Source of the DNA: JABMNT01 sp048262655
GTDB taxonomy: Bacteria; Pseudomonadota; Alphaproteobacteria; Rhodospirillales; Casp-alpha2
Direction: 5' to 3'
DNA length: 64,000 nucleotides
Assembly (NCBI GenBank): GCA_048262655.1
Contig: JBLXEY010000001.1
Location: 186,001-250,000 of the forward strand
Each line of letters begins with the position of its first letter. The first letter of the stretch is position 1. Of the stretch, positions 26,134-35,795 are shown one piece after another. The notes beneath the pieces were generated by a model, which worked only from the letters and a program-made list of their open reading frames with translations, was not told the DNA's origin and made no database searches. Position numbers and translations under genes: made by a program.

Positions 26134-26850
26134 CTAGGATTCCTCAACAATCGCAGCAAAAATATATCCAGCGTTGCGAACCGTTTTAATAATACGTGGG
26201 TTTTGGGGGTCCGGTTCTATTTTTTTACGAAGCCGGGCAATTTGCACGTCGACGCTTCTGTCAAAGGCCGGCGCATCAAGATCATGCGTGAAATCAAGCA
26301 GTTGGTCACGACTTAAAACCCGGTTTGGGTGACTTGCGAACGCTTTCAAAAGATTATACTCGCCACTTGATACACTGACGATATTACCGGATGGCGAGGT
26401 TAACGTCCTAACCAAGGTATCAAGAGTCCATCCCTCGAAACGTAAATTCGAAAGCTCTTCATCTTTCGCACCTGCGGATTGCTTTTTTTGACGCATTACA
26501 CTGCGAACCCTGGCCAACAACTCGCGTGGCTCAAAAGGTTTTGCCAAATAGTCGTCAGCGCCGATTTCCAGGCCAATTATTTTTTCAGTCGTTTCACTGC
26601 GACCACTTAATATGACAACACTGGCGTTCGTCAATTCTTTGAGTGTGCGGGTCAGTGAAAGGCCATCGATATCCGGAAGACCGATATCAAGAACGACAAG
26701 ATTAATGGCATTCTGGCGGACAAATTCCACAACGCCTGCCCCTTCAGACAAAACAGAAACAACGTAGCCTGCGCCACTTAGCGTCATATCAACGATTTCA
26801 CATATGTCCGGCTCATCATCAACGATCAGAACGTTATTGAAGGTCTTCAT
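26134..26850 (-). CDS. Response regulator, OmpR/PhoB family
   Basis: A 238-residue two-domain regulator. The receiver has the acidic pair Asp11-Asp12 (LIVDDE), phospho-acceptor Asp55 (VVLDIGLPD) and the Lys of LAKPFEP near 104. The C-terminal winged helix (about 135-232) includes VSSGEYNLLKAFASHPNRVLSRDQLL and ends with VRNAGYIF. It binds DNA when phosphorylated. It is divergent from the hybrid histidine kinase gene 233 bases away and probably works with it. The start is uncertain: an in-frame GTG at 26868 adds six residues, and neither start has a strong ribosome site. Confidence 0.9.
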   Translation of the reverse strand: MKTFNNVLIVDDEPDICEIVDMTLSGAGYVVSVLSEGAGVVEFVRQNAINLVVLDIGLPDIDGLSLTRTLKELTNASVVILSGRSETTEKIIGLEIGADDYLAKPFEPRELLARVRSVMRQKKQSAGAKDEELSNLRFEGWTLDTLVRTLTSPSGNIVSVSSGEYNLLKAFASHPNRVLSRDQLLDFTHDLDAPAFDRSVDVQIARLRKKIEPDPQNPRIIKTVRNAGYIFAAIVEES

Positions 26851-27083
26851 CGCTTTCTTATCACTCACACTTTTAGGTAGACTTTTGTATTCTCATGACA
26901 GCATATGATAATATATGCATGCAATCAAATGCGCTTTTTAGGCGCTCTGTTGTCCTAGACTCGGTCAGAATATCTGGAGCTATGGCCGGCCAAAAATGAA
27001 TTAAGTCGCCAGTATGGTTCAATTTTGATAGCTTGGCGGTTCTATTTTTGGCGACATCCGACTCGCTAGCAATGCAGGAGCCA

Positions 27084-30000
27084 ATGACAATACGCCGCTA
27101 CATTCACAAATCGTTCTTTCAAAAGCTTGGTTTAACCCCGCCGCTTTTATTGAATGTTTTATTTTTTGGCGCCCTTATCGTCCTGGCTGCAACAGCGCTG
27201 CAAGCCTTTTTAAATTATGGTTCTCAAGTCGACCAACTCGATCGCGAGAACGAGATTATACGAAACTCTTACTCAGAGAATTTGGCAAATTCAATTTGGC
27301 GCAAGGATGAAGAACGAGCCCACGCACTGACAAATCAAATTATTGCGTCGACCAGTTTCTCTTACATTGTGATCAGAAAGAACCAGGAGCTTGTCTTTTC
27401 CGCTGGAAAAGCCATCTCTGGTAACACAATTACCAGAGGCTTCCCGCTCCAGGTACTGCAGGGGACGCAACCTGTCCAAGTCGGTCAGGTAAGTGTTTCG
27501 GTTGGCCTGGACAGCCTCTATGGAACGGTTATGAGCGATGCTGCCAAGTGGCTGGCGATTAACTTCGTTTTCGCAATATCGATAGCTCTCTATATTCTTA
27601 TTTCTGCTCAAAGAACAACCTCCATCCACCTAACGGAGATATCTGAATATGCCAAACGGTTTGATCAGACGGCGGATCATCCTCCATTGGTACTCTCCAA
27701 TGAAAATAGCAGAGCAAAGCCAACGACCGCCTTTGATGAAGTCGTCTTATCCATCAACGAAATGCGTGAAAAATTGCATAACGGCTATCTGGCCTTATTG
27801 CACAGTGAACAACGTCTTAAAGACTATGCCGAAGCGACTTCTGACTGGTTTTGGGAGATGGATGCAGAATTAAAATATTCATTCGTATCCGAGCGATTCT
27901 CCGAGGTTTCCGATTACAGCCCAAGCGAACTGGTTGGTTTACCACACGACATTCTCTATGAGGGCGCTATCGATAGCATGGAATGGCAACAATACTTATC
28001 AGACCTAGACGCTCGTGAACCGTTTCGCGATATCACCCTCGGCATCTCACGCAAAGCAGGCGAGAAGAATTGGTTACGAATGAGCGGACAACCAGTTTTT
28101 GATTCAGGCGGAACGTTTCAAGGGTACCGAGGGACCGGCACCGATATCACAAGAGAATTGCAGGCTCGTGAAGAAGCATTAAAAACGACCCTCAGGTTCC
28201 TGGATGCCATCGAAAATATTTCTGATGGCATCGCTTTTTGGGATACGAAAGATAACTTCGTTCTATGCAATCGGATATTTCGTGCTCAAGCGGGTGAAGC
28301 CGCTGAATACTTGGTCCGTGGCACCAGTTATGAGAACTATATGAGAGGGCTACTCGCCTGCGGAGCGATTGACAAGAATGACGATGAACAGGAAAACTGG
28401 ATTGCGCAGCGACTGAACGAACGCAAAACAGATATGCCTCCGGTCGAGGTTTATCGACAGGGCAAATGGTTCCTTATACGCGATGAACGGACATCAGATG
28501 GGAGTACTGTAAGCGTTGTTACCGACCTGTCCGACGTAAAACGGCGCGAGCAACAGATCCAGAGTGTAACAGATGCAGTGCCAATCTTACTTGCCTATGT
28601 CGATGAAGAGTTGCGCTATCAGCTCATAAACAAGGCCTATGAAGACTGGTTCCATGTCTCCCGACGGACATTTCAGGGCGCACCAATCGAGAGTTCTTTT
28701 CAAGAAGACTTCTATGATCAGATAAAACCACACATCAAAACTGTCATGTCCGGACAGTTCACTCAGTTTCAAATTAGTTTGCCCTACACGGATTTGAGTT
28801 CAAAAAGAAAATTCCGTCACCTGGAAATGAGTTTCACACCAAACGTAGATAAGCGTGCATCGATTGTTGGTTTTTTTGTTGCGGCCATCGATTTGACAGA
28901 TCGTATCGAAGCCGAAGATGAGGCACGTAAAGGTGAGGACGCTTTGACGGAGCAAACACAAATTTTGCGTGCCTCTTTTGAAGCGATGGCGCAAGGGATC
29001 AGCATTTGGGACGAAACCAAACAATTGACCATATGGAATGAACCCTACGAACAGTTTATGCGGCTACCACCCGGCACCCTTAGAGAAGGCATCGCACTTG
29101 ATGAGGTTATTCGTAAAACAATATCGCTGAATCAACTTAGCCCCGTTACTGCCGAGAAGTTAAGCGATGACTGGACGAAAGGCCTAGATGTCGACAGCAA
29201 GCCCGCACCTCAGCATATCGAGTATGCCGACGGCCAATTACTCATCCTTCAACGCCACAAGACCGAAGACGGGCGGCTCATTATAATGCTGACGGACGTT
29301 ACTGAGCAGACACGCGCCCAAGAGCAGTTGCAGCACACACAAAAAATTGAAGCAATCGGCCAACTGACGGGCGGCATTGCACATGATTTCAACAACCTAC
29401 TGGCGATTATCATTGGTAGCTTAAGCCTATTGGAGGACCAGGTTCATGATGAACGACCAATAAAATTGGTCAATTCCGCCCTACGTGCATCGAAACGCGG
29501 CGCAGAGCTAACACAGCGCCTTTTGGCTTTCGGCCGTCGACAAGAACTGATTAGCGAAGTTTCAAACGTCAACGAGCTGATTGACGGTCTTTTTGAACTC
29601 ATAACGCGGACGCTTGGTGTCGACATTAAGATCAATTCTCATTTAGACAAAGACTTATGGTTGGTTGATGTTGACCGGGGCCAGCTGGAAAACGCTATCA
29701 TCAACCTCGCGATCAACGCCCGAGACGCGATGACAGGTGGCGGCGTTCTTAGTATCGATACAGCCAATATTTTGCTTGATAAGGCCTATGCCAGTCAGCA
29801 TCCGGACGTCGAGCCAGGCGCCTACGTTATGATTGCCGTTTCTGATACGGGCATTGGCATGTCGGAAGAGACCGCCGAGAGAGCAATTGAACCTTTCTTC
29901 ACAACAAAAAAAGCCGGTGCAGGCAGTGGTATGGGGTTAAGTATGATTTATGGTTTTGCCAATCAGTCAGGCGGCCATATGACGATCTACAGCGAACCAG

Positions 30001-30470
30001 ATCAAGGAACTGTCATACGTCTATACTTACCGGCCATAGACGGCGTTCTGAGTGAGAGTGAACCCGCCACGGAACAACCCGAGTTTACCAGCACCGGGGA
30101 GCATATACTGGTTATTGAAGACGACGACGACGTCCGAAATATCACGGTAAATATCCTTTATGAACTTGGCTATTTTGTCACCGAAGCGCGCAATGGTGAA
30201 GAGGCTTACGCAGCGTTAGAGCAAGACCGAAAAATAGATTTGGTCTTCTCTGACGTTTTTCTGCAAAGCTCTGAGAATGGCCCGGATATTGTAAAAAGCA
30301 TTCTCGAACACCACCCTGAAATGAAGATCCTTTTCACCTCCGGCTATACGGCCGATCAATTTGAAAATTTTGATTTTCACCCCAGTGGGATGAACTTCAT
30401 TGCAAAACCCTTTGAAATACAATCCCTCTCGAAAAAGATAAGGGACGTGCTGGGAAACGTCTCAGTATAA
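27084..30470 (+). CDS. PAS-rich hybrid sensor histidine kinase
   Basis: A 1128-residue membrane sensor. One membrane helix lies near 20-43, a short periplasmic part follows, and a second helix lies near 150-172. Next come several PAS domains over about 235-740, one with the marked WFWEMDAELKYSFVSERFSEV start. The HisKA motif is GGIAHDFNNLLA with phospho-accepting His767. The ATPase motifs are NLAINARDAM, SDTGIGMS and GSGMGLSMIYGF. A C-terminal receiver has EDDDD and Asp1057 in VFSDVF. I start at the ATG at 27084 (GGAG 3 bases upstream); earlier ATG 27072 and TTG 27033 are in frame. The attached receiver plus the divergent OmpR-type regulator suggests a branched phospho-signal. The ligand is unknown. 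Confidence 0.9.
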   Translation: MTIRRYIHKSFFQKLGLTPPLLLNVLFFGALIVLAATALQAFLNYGSQVDQLDRENEIIRNSYSENLANSIWRKDEERAHALTNQIIASTSFSYIVIRKNQELVFSAGKAISGNTITRGFPLQVLQGTQPVQVGQVSVSVGLDSLYGTVMSDAAKWLAINFVFAISIALYILISAQRTTSIHLTEISEYAKRFDQTADHPPLVLSNENSRAKPTTAFDEVVLSINEMREKLHNGYLALLHSEQRLKDYAEATSDWFWEMDAELKYSFVSERFSEVSDYSPSELVGLPHDILYEGAIDSMEWQQYLSDLDAREPFRDITLGISRKAGEKNWLRMSGQPVFDSGGTFQGYRGTGTDITRELQAREEALKTTLRFLDAIENISDGIAFWDTKDNFVLCNRIFRAQAGEAAEYLVRGTSYENYMRGLLACGAIDKNDDEQENWIAQRLNERKTDMPPVEVYRQGKWFLIRDERTSDGSTVSVVTDLSDVKRREQQIQSVTDAVPILLAYVDEELRYQLINKAYEDWFHVSRRTFQGAPIESSFQEDFYDQIKPHIKTVMSGQFTQFQISLPYTDLSSKRKFRHLEMSFTPNVDKRASIVGFFVAAIDLTDRIEAEDEARKGEDALTEQTQILRASFEAMAQGISIWDETKQLTIWNEPYEQFMRLPPGTLREGIALDEVIRKTISLNQLSPVTAEKLSDDWTKGLDVDSKPAPQHIEYADGQLLILQRHKTEDGRLIIMLTDVTEQTRAQEQLQHTQKIEAIGQLTGGIAHDFNNLLAIIIGSLSLLEDQVHDERPIKLVNSALRASKRGAELTQRLLAFGRRQELISEVSNVNELIDGLFELITRTLGVDIKINSHLDKDLWLVDVDRGQLENAIINLAINARDAMTGGGVLSIDTANILLDKAYASQHPDVEPGAYVMIAVSDTGIGMSEETAERAIEPFFTTKKAGAGSGMGLSMIYGFANQSGGHMTIYSEPDQGTVIRLYLPAIDGVLSESEPATEQPEFTSTGEHILVIEDDDDVRNITVNILYELGYFVTEARNGEEAYAALEQDRKIDLVFSDVFLQSSENGPDIVKSILEHHPEMKILFTSGYTADQFENFDFHPSGMNFIAKPFEIQSLSKKIRDVLGNVSV

Positions 30471-30575
30471 AAAGCTCCATCAACTCACGATCAAACTGAT
30501 GTCTTGGCTCGACCGATACGAAGATATAAAAATCTTGCATTGATTTTTAATCCTAAACACATTGGAGTCCTTTAA

Positions 30576-31355
30576 ATGACTGCGTATGAGCACATCATAA
30601 CCGAGGTAAATGACCGGGTTGGTATAATCACTCTTAATCGGCCGGATGCTCTTAACGCTCTTTGCCACCAACTTATGACAGAAATGTATACCGCCCTTGA
30701 TGCATTTGAAGCCGATGAATCCATCGGTTGCATACTGCTCACCGGCTCCGAAAAAGCATTTGCAGCCGGCGCCGATATCAAAGAAATGCAATCTAAGTCC
30801 TACATGGACGCTTACAAAAGTGATTTCATCTCCGGCACGTGGGAACGCCTCTCAACATGCCGCAAACCTGTCGTAGCGGCGGTCGCTGGTTATGCATTGG
30901 GCGGTGGATGCGAGATTGCGATGATGTGTGACTTCATCATTGCTGCAGAAAATGCAAAGTTTGGTCAACCTGAAATTACGCTAGGCATTCTGCCGGGTGC
31001 AGGCGGGACACAGCGCCTGACACGCCTTGTTGGCAAAGCTAAAGCAATGGACCTGTGCCTGACCGGCCGAATGATGGATGCTGAAGAAGCCGAACGTTCG
31101 GGTCTGGTATCCCGGGTCGTGCCACTGGAGCACTTAAAGGAAGAATCCCTAAAAGTTGCCAGCAAGATTGCCGGGATGTCGTTGCCTGCAACAATCATGG
31201 TTAAGGAAGCGGTTGATCAAGCGCAAGAAATGTCACTCGACCAAGGTATCTTATTTGAGCGGCGCGCTTTCCACGCGGCTTTCGCCACGGAAGATCAAAA
31301 AGAAGGCATGGCCGCTTTTGTCGAAAAACGCGCGCCCGTTTGGAAACATCGCTAG
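30576..31355 (+). CDS. Enoyl-CoA hydratase
   Basis: A 259-residue crotonase with a complete hydratase active site: oxyanion segment AFAAGAD (61-67), Glu113 in GYALGGGCEIA and Glu133 in FGQPEITLGILPGAGG. It hydrates 2-enoyl-CoA to 3-hydroxyacyl-CoA in beta-oxidation or amino-acid breakdown. It is the only one of the three crotonases in the window with both glutamates. TTGGAG precedes the ATG by 9 bases. It stands alone, between the histidine kinase and the convergent cytochrome oxidase operon, at a point where some alphaproteobacteria carry a SURF1 gene. Confidence 0.92.
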   Translation: MTAYEHIITEVNDRVGIITLNRPDALNALCHQLMTEMYTALDAFEADESIGCILLTGSEKAFAAGADIKEMQSKSYMDAYKSDFISGTWERLSTCRKPVVAAVAGYALGGGCEIAMMCDFIIAAENAKFGQPEITLGILPGAGGTQRLTRLVGKAKAMDLCLTGRMMDAEEAERSGLVSRVVPLEHLKEESLKVASKIAGMSLPATIMVKEAVDQAQEMSLDQGILFERRAFHAAFATEDQKEGMAAFVEKRAPVWKHR

Positions 31356-31364
31356 ACCGGACAC

Positions 31365-31398
31365 AAAAATGCCAAGCCGCACGGCTTACAGACTTGGC
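31365..31398 (-). terminator. Terminator of the cytochrome oxidase operon
   Basis: Two alternative stems are visible: AAGCCG/CGGCTT (31374-31379 and 31382-31387) and the outer GCCAAG/CTTGGC (31371-31376 and 31393-31398). Read on the minus strand they are followed by ATTTTTGTG. It overlaps the stop of the DUF983 gene and lies before the convergent enoyl-CoA hydratase stop, so it may serve both. Confidence 0.6.
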
Positions 31399-31790
31399 TA
31401 GCTGCCACCGGGTAAAGGCGGATCTTCCGTCGATCTGAACTTGTACTGTAGTGCAATACCCAGCCCCTTTAACGGTGGCAGTATCAAAGCCGTCAAAGCA
31501 AAAATAACCGGCCCCCATATCGCAATATGAACCCAGAGCGGTGGTTCATAGCTTAACTCGACATAGAGCGCCATTCCAACCACCAGAGACCCCAATAACA
31601 AGATCGCGGGGACAACGGCACCGTCTCCACTATCGTGCCCTTGCAGCCCCAGATGACAATGGGGGCATTCATCAGAAACTTTGAGGTACTTATGAAAAAG
31701 GCCTCCGGTACCGCAGCGAGGGCAGCGGCACCGGAGGCCAATCATCATCAGTTGCCCGGTCGAAAACCGGGGGTATTGGTTTGCGGTCAT
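31398..31790 (-). CDS. DUF983 family protein
   Basis: A 130-residue protein of the DUF983 family. A zinc-ribbon-like pair CRCPRCGTGGLF (21-32) and CPHCHLG (42-48) is followed by two membrane segments at about 62-82 and 88-108. Members are typically found right after coxC in alphaproteobacterial oxidase operons, as here (16 bases from coxC). A role in oxidase assembly is inferred from context only. The frame extends upstream through coxC, but the ATG at 31790 gives the family length. It is the last gene of the oxidase operon; no SURF1 gene follows. Confidence 0.88.
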   Translation of the reverse strand: MTANQYPRFSTGQLMMIGLRCRCPRCGTGGLFHKYLKVSDECPHCHLGLQGHDSGDGAVVPAILLLGSLVVGMALYVELSYEPPLWVHIAIWGPVIFALTALILPPLKGLGIALQYKFRSTEDPPLPGGS

Positions 31791-31806
31791 CCCGCTTGCC
31801 AACGAA

Positions 31807-32622
31807 TTATGAAGGTACGTACCCTGCGCCACCCCACCAGTAAACGGCGCAGAACAGGAACAACCAGACGACGTCAACAAAGTGCCAGTACCATGCAGCA
31901 GCCTCAAAACCAATATGCTGCTCTGCGGTAAAGTGCCCTTTAAGGGTTCTGAAGTAGCAGATCGCCAAGAAGATCGTTCCGACAATCACATGGAAGCCAT
32001 GAAAGCCCGTCGCCAGATAAAATGTCGAAGACCAAATGTCCGCATCAAATGCAAACGTTGCGTGTGAATACTCAATGGCCTGCGTCGCCGTAAAAATAAC
32101 ACCAAGAATTACCGTCAATATAAGTCCGGTCGCACATTTTTTATGGTCGCCTTTTTGGATGGCATGATGCGCATAGGTCACCGTTGCGCCAGACGTTAAA
32201 AGAATGAGCGTGTTCAGAAGCGGCAAATCCCAAGCATTCAACGGCACAACGCCTTCTGGCGGCCATATTCCAGTTGTCGTCCGGTTCAATATGGGAAGAC
32301 TGGCATCAAAGTAAGCCCAGAAAAAAGCGAAAAAGAACATGACTTCTGAAACAATGAACAAGACCATACCGGTTCGGAGACCGTGGCGAACCGTTTCCGT
32401 ATGATCAACACCATTGTTTGCTTCCTTGATGACATCTCTCCACCATCCATACATGGTGTATAAGACGATCGCCAAGCCAACATAAAATGCAGCTACGGCT
32501 CCCTCGGCCATATAGTAAATTGCACCGCAGGCCATAACCAACGCACCAACAGCACCTAAGAAAGGCCACTTGCTTGGTTCAACCATATGAAACGGATGGG
32601 ATTTCTCACTTGCTGATGACAT
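31807..32622 (-). CDS. coxC: Cytochrome c oxidase subunit III
   Basis: A 271-residue integral membrane protein with seven helices. The order of segments is canonical, starting HPFHMVEPSKWPFLGAVGA, with YGWWRDVIKEA, the conserved EVMFFFAFFWAYF and the C-terminal GFHGFHVIVGTIFL. Subunit III stabilises the aa3 oxidase and supports proton uptake. TTGGAG lies 8 bases before the ATG. It follows ctaG by 32 bases, consistent with one operon coxB-ctaD-ctaG-coxC-DUF983. Confidence 0.96.
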   Translation of the reverse strand: MSSASEKSHPFHMVEPSKWPFLGAVGALVMACGAIYYMAEGAVAAFYVGLAIVLYTMYGWWRDVIKEANNGVDHTETVRHGLRTGMVLFIVSEVMFFFAFFWAYFDASLPILNRTTTGIWPPEGVVPLNAWDLPLLNTLILLTSGATVTYAHHAIQKGDHKKCATGLILTVILGVIFTATQAIEYSHATFAFDADIWSSTFYLATGFHGFHVIVGTIFLAICYFRTLKGHFTAEQHIGFEAAAWYWHFVDVVWLFLFCAVYWWGGAGYVPS

Positions 32623-32654
32623 AAATAGTCTCCAATAGGTCTTCTAAATTCAAA

Positions 32655-33260
32655 TCAACCGTTATCGGGCACAACAGCGCGTGCCGATACATTAATCTTT
32701 TCATCACTCTCTTTTGTTTCTCCGTCATCTTCATACGGATAAAAAGTGTACGAGAGTGTTATTGCACTTATTTCCTGTGTATTCAGGTCTTCATAAATAT
32801 CCGGGTCGACATAATACTGCACAGGCATCGACACGACCTGTCCCGGCTCTAGGGTCTGTTCCGTGAAGCAAAAACAATCAATCTTCACAAAATAAGGTGC
32901 TGCCTTAAAGGGGGTTACGTTAAATATCGCCTGACCGGTAAGCGCTTCCGTTCCCACATTTTCTGCTTCATAAAACGCGAGGTGTTCTTCCCCCAATTTG
33001 ACGGTCACTTCGCGCTGCACAGGTTGAAAACGCCACTTCAACTTTGGGCTAATATTCGAGTCGAACCGAACTTTAACCGTTTTATCAGAGACGTACGATG
33101 ACGGGGCCACATTTTCCGTATTCAGTGTCCCACCATACCCGGTAACCTGACAAAAAAGTTCGTATAGAGGAACAGACGCATAGGAGAGGCCCACCATGCC
33201 AGCCACTAACGTGGCCAGCATGAAGGCAAATTTTCCATTTTTTTTACGTCTTTGTGGCAT
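32655..33260 (-). CDS. ctaG: Cytochrome c oxidase assembly protein CtaG/Cox11
   Basis: A 201-residue copper chaperone. One N-terminal membrane helix (about 10-30) is followed by LYELFCQVTGYGG and a periplasmic immunoglobulin-like domain. The copper motif CFCF is present in KIDCFCFTEQ. It delivers copper to the CuB site of subunit I. The gene lies between ctaD and coxC, the usual alphaproteobacterial position, 31 bases after ctaD. Confidence 0.95.
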   Translation of the reverse strand: MPQRRKKNGKFAFMLATLVAGMVGLSYASVPLYELFCQVTGYGGTLNTENVAPSSYVSDKTVKVRFDSNISPKLKWRFQPVQREVTVKLGEEHLAFYEAENVGTEALTGQAIFNVTPFKAAPYFVKIDCFCFTEQTLEPGQVVSMPVQYYVDPDIYEDLNTQEISAITLSYTFYPYEDDGETKESDEKINVSARAVVPDNG

Positions 33261-33291
33261 TTTCTACTATATCTCTCTCGTCACGCCAGCG

Positions 33292-34902
33292 TTATTCTGC
33301 AGGCGCTTTTCCTGTCATGTCCGGCAAGTCTTCGAACGTATGGAACGGTGCAGGACTGTCGACTGTCCATTCAAGCGTTGTTGCACCCTCGCCCCATTGA
33401 TTCGCGGCAACCGTCTCTTTTGAACGCAAGGTCATGAAGAGGACAACAAAGAACAACAGAGTTCCAACCGCTGTAATTGCCGCACCGACTGAACTCACAT
33501 AGTTCCACCCAACGTAGGCGTCCGGATAGTCAGGAATACGTCGTGGCATGCCAGCAAGGCCGGCAAAGTGCTGCGGGAAGAACAAAATGTTAACACCAAT
33601 GAAGAAAGTCCAGAACTGGAGCTTCGCCATTCCCCGTGGATATTGTTTTCCTGACATCTTCCCGATCCAGTAGAAGAACCCGGAGAACATCCCAAGAATT
33701 GCTGCGATCGCCATAACGTAATGGAAGTGAGCAACAACAAAATAGGTGTCATGGAAAACCAAATCGGCACTGGCATTCGCAAGTGTAATTCCGGTAACCC
33801 CACCGACAACAAACAGGAAGATAAACGCCAATGCGTAAAGCATGGGAACTTCCATTTTGATGGATCCACCCCACATCGTGGCTAACCAACTAAAGATTTT
33901 GACCCCGGTTGGCACCGCAATAACCATTGTTGCGACCGTAAAGTATGCCCGTGTGTCGACATCAAACCCAACCGTGAACATGTGGTGCGCCCAGACGACA
34001 AAACCAACTACACCGATAGCTGACATGGCGTATGCCATACCAAGGTATCCGAACACAGGCTTCTTCGAGAACGTCGAAATCACCTGGGAAATAATACCAA
34101 AGGCCGGAATAATAATGATGTAAACTTCTGGGTGACCAAAGAACCAAAACAGGTGCTGCCACAAGACAGGGTCTCCGCCTGCGCCCGCTTCAAAGAAATG
34201 GGTGCCGAAGTTGCGATCCGTCAGCAACATCGTGAGCGCCCCTGCCAAAACCGGCAAAGCCAACAAAAGAAGAAAGGCTGTAATCAAGATCGCCCAAACG
34301 AACAAAGGCATCCGGTGGATGGTCATGCCCGGTGCGCGCATATTAAAAATCGTCACAATCAGGTTGATAGCACCCAAAATTGAGGATGCACCTGCCACGT
34401 GCAGGGCAAGAATACCAAAATCAACCGAAGGTCCCGGGTGGAAGTCAGCGTTCGATAACGGTGGATATACCGTCCAGCCCGTCCCCGGACCATCGCCGAT
34501 AACAGCAGACAGCAACAATAGAATGAAACCTGCGACCAAAAGCCAAAAGCTGATGTTATTCATTCTTGGGAACGCCATGTCAGGCGCACCAATCATCAAC
34601 GGAACAAACCAGTTGCCAAAACCACCGATCAAGGCGGGCATCACAACGAAGAAGACCATGATGAAACCGTGCGCGGTCACCAGAACGTTGTAAAACTGGA
34701 AATCATCAATGTGCTGGATACCAGGCTCGGCTAATTCAAGCCGAATGTACCAAGACATCACGCCACCGATAATGGCGGCAATCATCGAAATCGCGAGATA
34801 GAGGGTGCCAATATCTTTGTGATTGGTTGAACAGAACCAGCGTTGGAAAAACGGAGGTTTATGATCGTGATGATGATCGTGGGCTGCTGCTTCGTTGGAC
34901 AT
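33292..34902 (-). CDS. ctaD: Cytochrome c oxidase subunit I (aa3 type)
   Basis: A 536-residue subunit I with 12 helices. All metal ligands are visible: the helix II region AHGFIMVFFVVMPALIGGFGNWFVP, the His257-Tyr261 pair in GHPEVY, His306-His307 in WAHHMFTVG, and His392/His394 in VVAHFHY. The GHPEVY form is typical of A-type oxidases. The histidine-rich N-terminus (AAAHDHHHDHKPPF) is common in the family. It forms the catalytic core, reducing oxygen and pumping protons. It serves as the reference for judging the divergent subunit-I-like protein at 36634. Confidence 0.97.
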   Translation of the reverse strand: MSNEAAAHDHHHDHKPPFFQRWFCSTNHKDIGTLYLAISMIAAIIGGVMSWYIRLELAEPGIQHIDDFQFYNVLVTAHGFIMVFFVVMPALIGGFGNWFVPLMIGAPDMAFPRMNNISFWLLVAGFILLLLSAVIGDGPGTGWTVYPPLSNADFHPGPSVDFGILALHVAGASSILGAINLIVTIFNMRAPGMTIHRMPLFVWAILITAFLLLLALPVLAGALTMLLTDRNFGTHFFEAGAGGDPVLWQHLFWFFGHPEVYIIIIPAFGIISQVISTFSKKPVFGYLGMAYAMSAIGVVGFVVWAHHMFTVGFDVDTRAYFTVATMVIAVPTGVKIFSWLATMWGGSIKMEVPMLYALAFIFLFVVGGVTGITLANASADLVFHDTYFVVAHFHYVMAIAAILGMFSGFFYWIGKMSGKQYPRGMAKLQFWTFFIGVNILFFPQHFAGLAGMPRRIPDYPDAYVGWNYVSSVGAAITAVGTLLFFVVLFMTLRSKETVAANQWGEGATTLEWTVDSPAPFHTFEDLPDMTGKAPAE

Positions 34903-34940
34903 AATAAAAGCCTCTTTGTAAGTCTATCCGGCGCTCGCGA

Positions 34941-35795
34941 TTAGCGAGCGACATTCACCGCCTCAGCAAGGCGGATCATCTTTGGTTGGTCCGACGAGCT
35001 GTTATCGGCGAACTCTTCCTTCGCTTTAACAACCCACTTGGCAAAATCTTCTTTCGAGACTGCTTTAATATGAATAGGCATGAAACCGTGGTTAATGCCG
35101 CACAGTTCGGAACACATTGCGTAATAGTTTCCGACTTCTCTGATTTCAGTCCAAACTTCGTTAACACGGCCCGGCGTCGCATCGACTTTTAACGCCAGTG
35201 ATGGCATCGCGAAGTTATGAATAACGTCGTTCGACGCAATCAAGAAACGAACCTTTGTATTTGCAGGAAGGACAAGAGGATTGTCGACGCTCAATAATCG
35301 TGGCTGCCCTTCTTCCAATTCATCATCAGGAATGATGATGCTATCGAATTCGATATCACCGTGATCAGGATAGGCATATGTCCAGTACCACTGGTTTCCA
35401 TTGACCTTGACGTTCATTTCAACGTTAGGGTTGGAATCCGTAAAGTAGAGGGCTTTGAGCGATGGTACGGCAACAACCACCAAAATTAAAATTGGAACGG
35501 CCGTCCAAACCACTTCTAGCATCGTATTGTGCGTGGTTTTCGAAGGCTCGGGATTGTTCTTCTCGTTAAAACGGATAAGAATGTATACCATCAGCGCCAG
35601 CACGAAGATGACGATTGCCGTTTCCAGCACCATGAGACCCAAGTTCAGGTCATGAACCATCTCTGCAGATTCTGACATGGGCTCTTGCAGCCACATTTGC
35701 CAGGGTTTCGACCTCATCTCAACTTCTGCCATCGCTTGACCGCTTATGAGAAAAGCCAATCCCGCCGGAATCATCGCGAATAATCGTTTAAACAT
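34941..35795 (-). CDS. coxB: Cytochrome c oxidase subunit II
   Basis: A 284-residue subunit II. A signal peptide of about 23 residues ends AMA before EVEMRSK. Two membrane helices follow at about 52-75 and 96-115, then the CuA cupredoxin domain. CuA ligands are His193, Cys228, Glu230, Cys232, His236 and Met239 (YAMCSELCGINHGFMP). It accepts electrons from cytochrome c; there is no fused cytochrome c domain. I start at the ATG at 35795, which gives the clean signal peptide; an ATG three codons upstream is in frame. It is the first gene of the operon. Confidence 0.95.
   Translation of the reverse strand: MFKRLFAMIPAGLAFLISGQAMAEVEMRSKPWQMWLQEPMSESAEMVHDLNLGLMVLETAIVIFVLALMVYILIRFNEKNNPEPSKTTHNTMLEVVWTAVPILILVVVAVPSLKALYFTDSNPNVEMNVKVNGNQWYWTYAYPDHGDIEFDSIIIPDDELEEGQPRLLSVDNPLVLPANTKVRFLIASNDVIHNFAMPSLALKVDATPGRVNEVWTEIREVGNYYAMCSELCGINHGFMPIHIKAVSKEDFAKWVVKAKEEFADNSSSDQPKMIRLAEAVNVAR

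Noticed and set aside
34202..34693. A 163-codon frame opposite ctaD
   Set aside because: It is antisense to a fully conserved subunit I gene and its translation looks like low-complexity shadow sequence.
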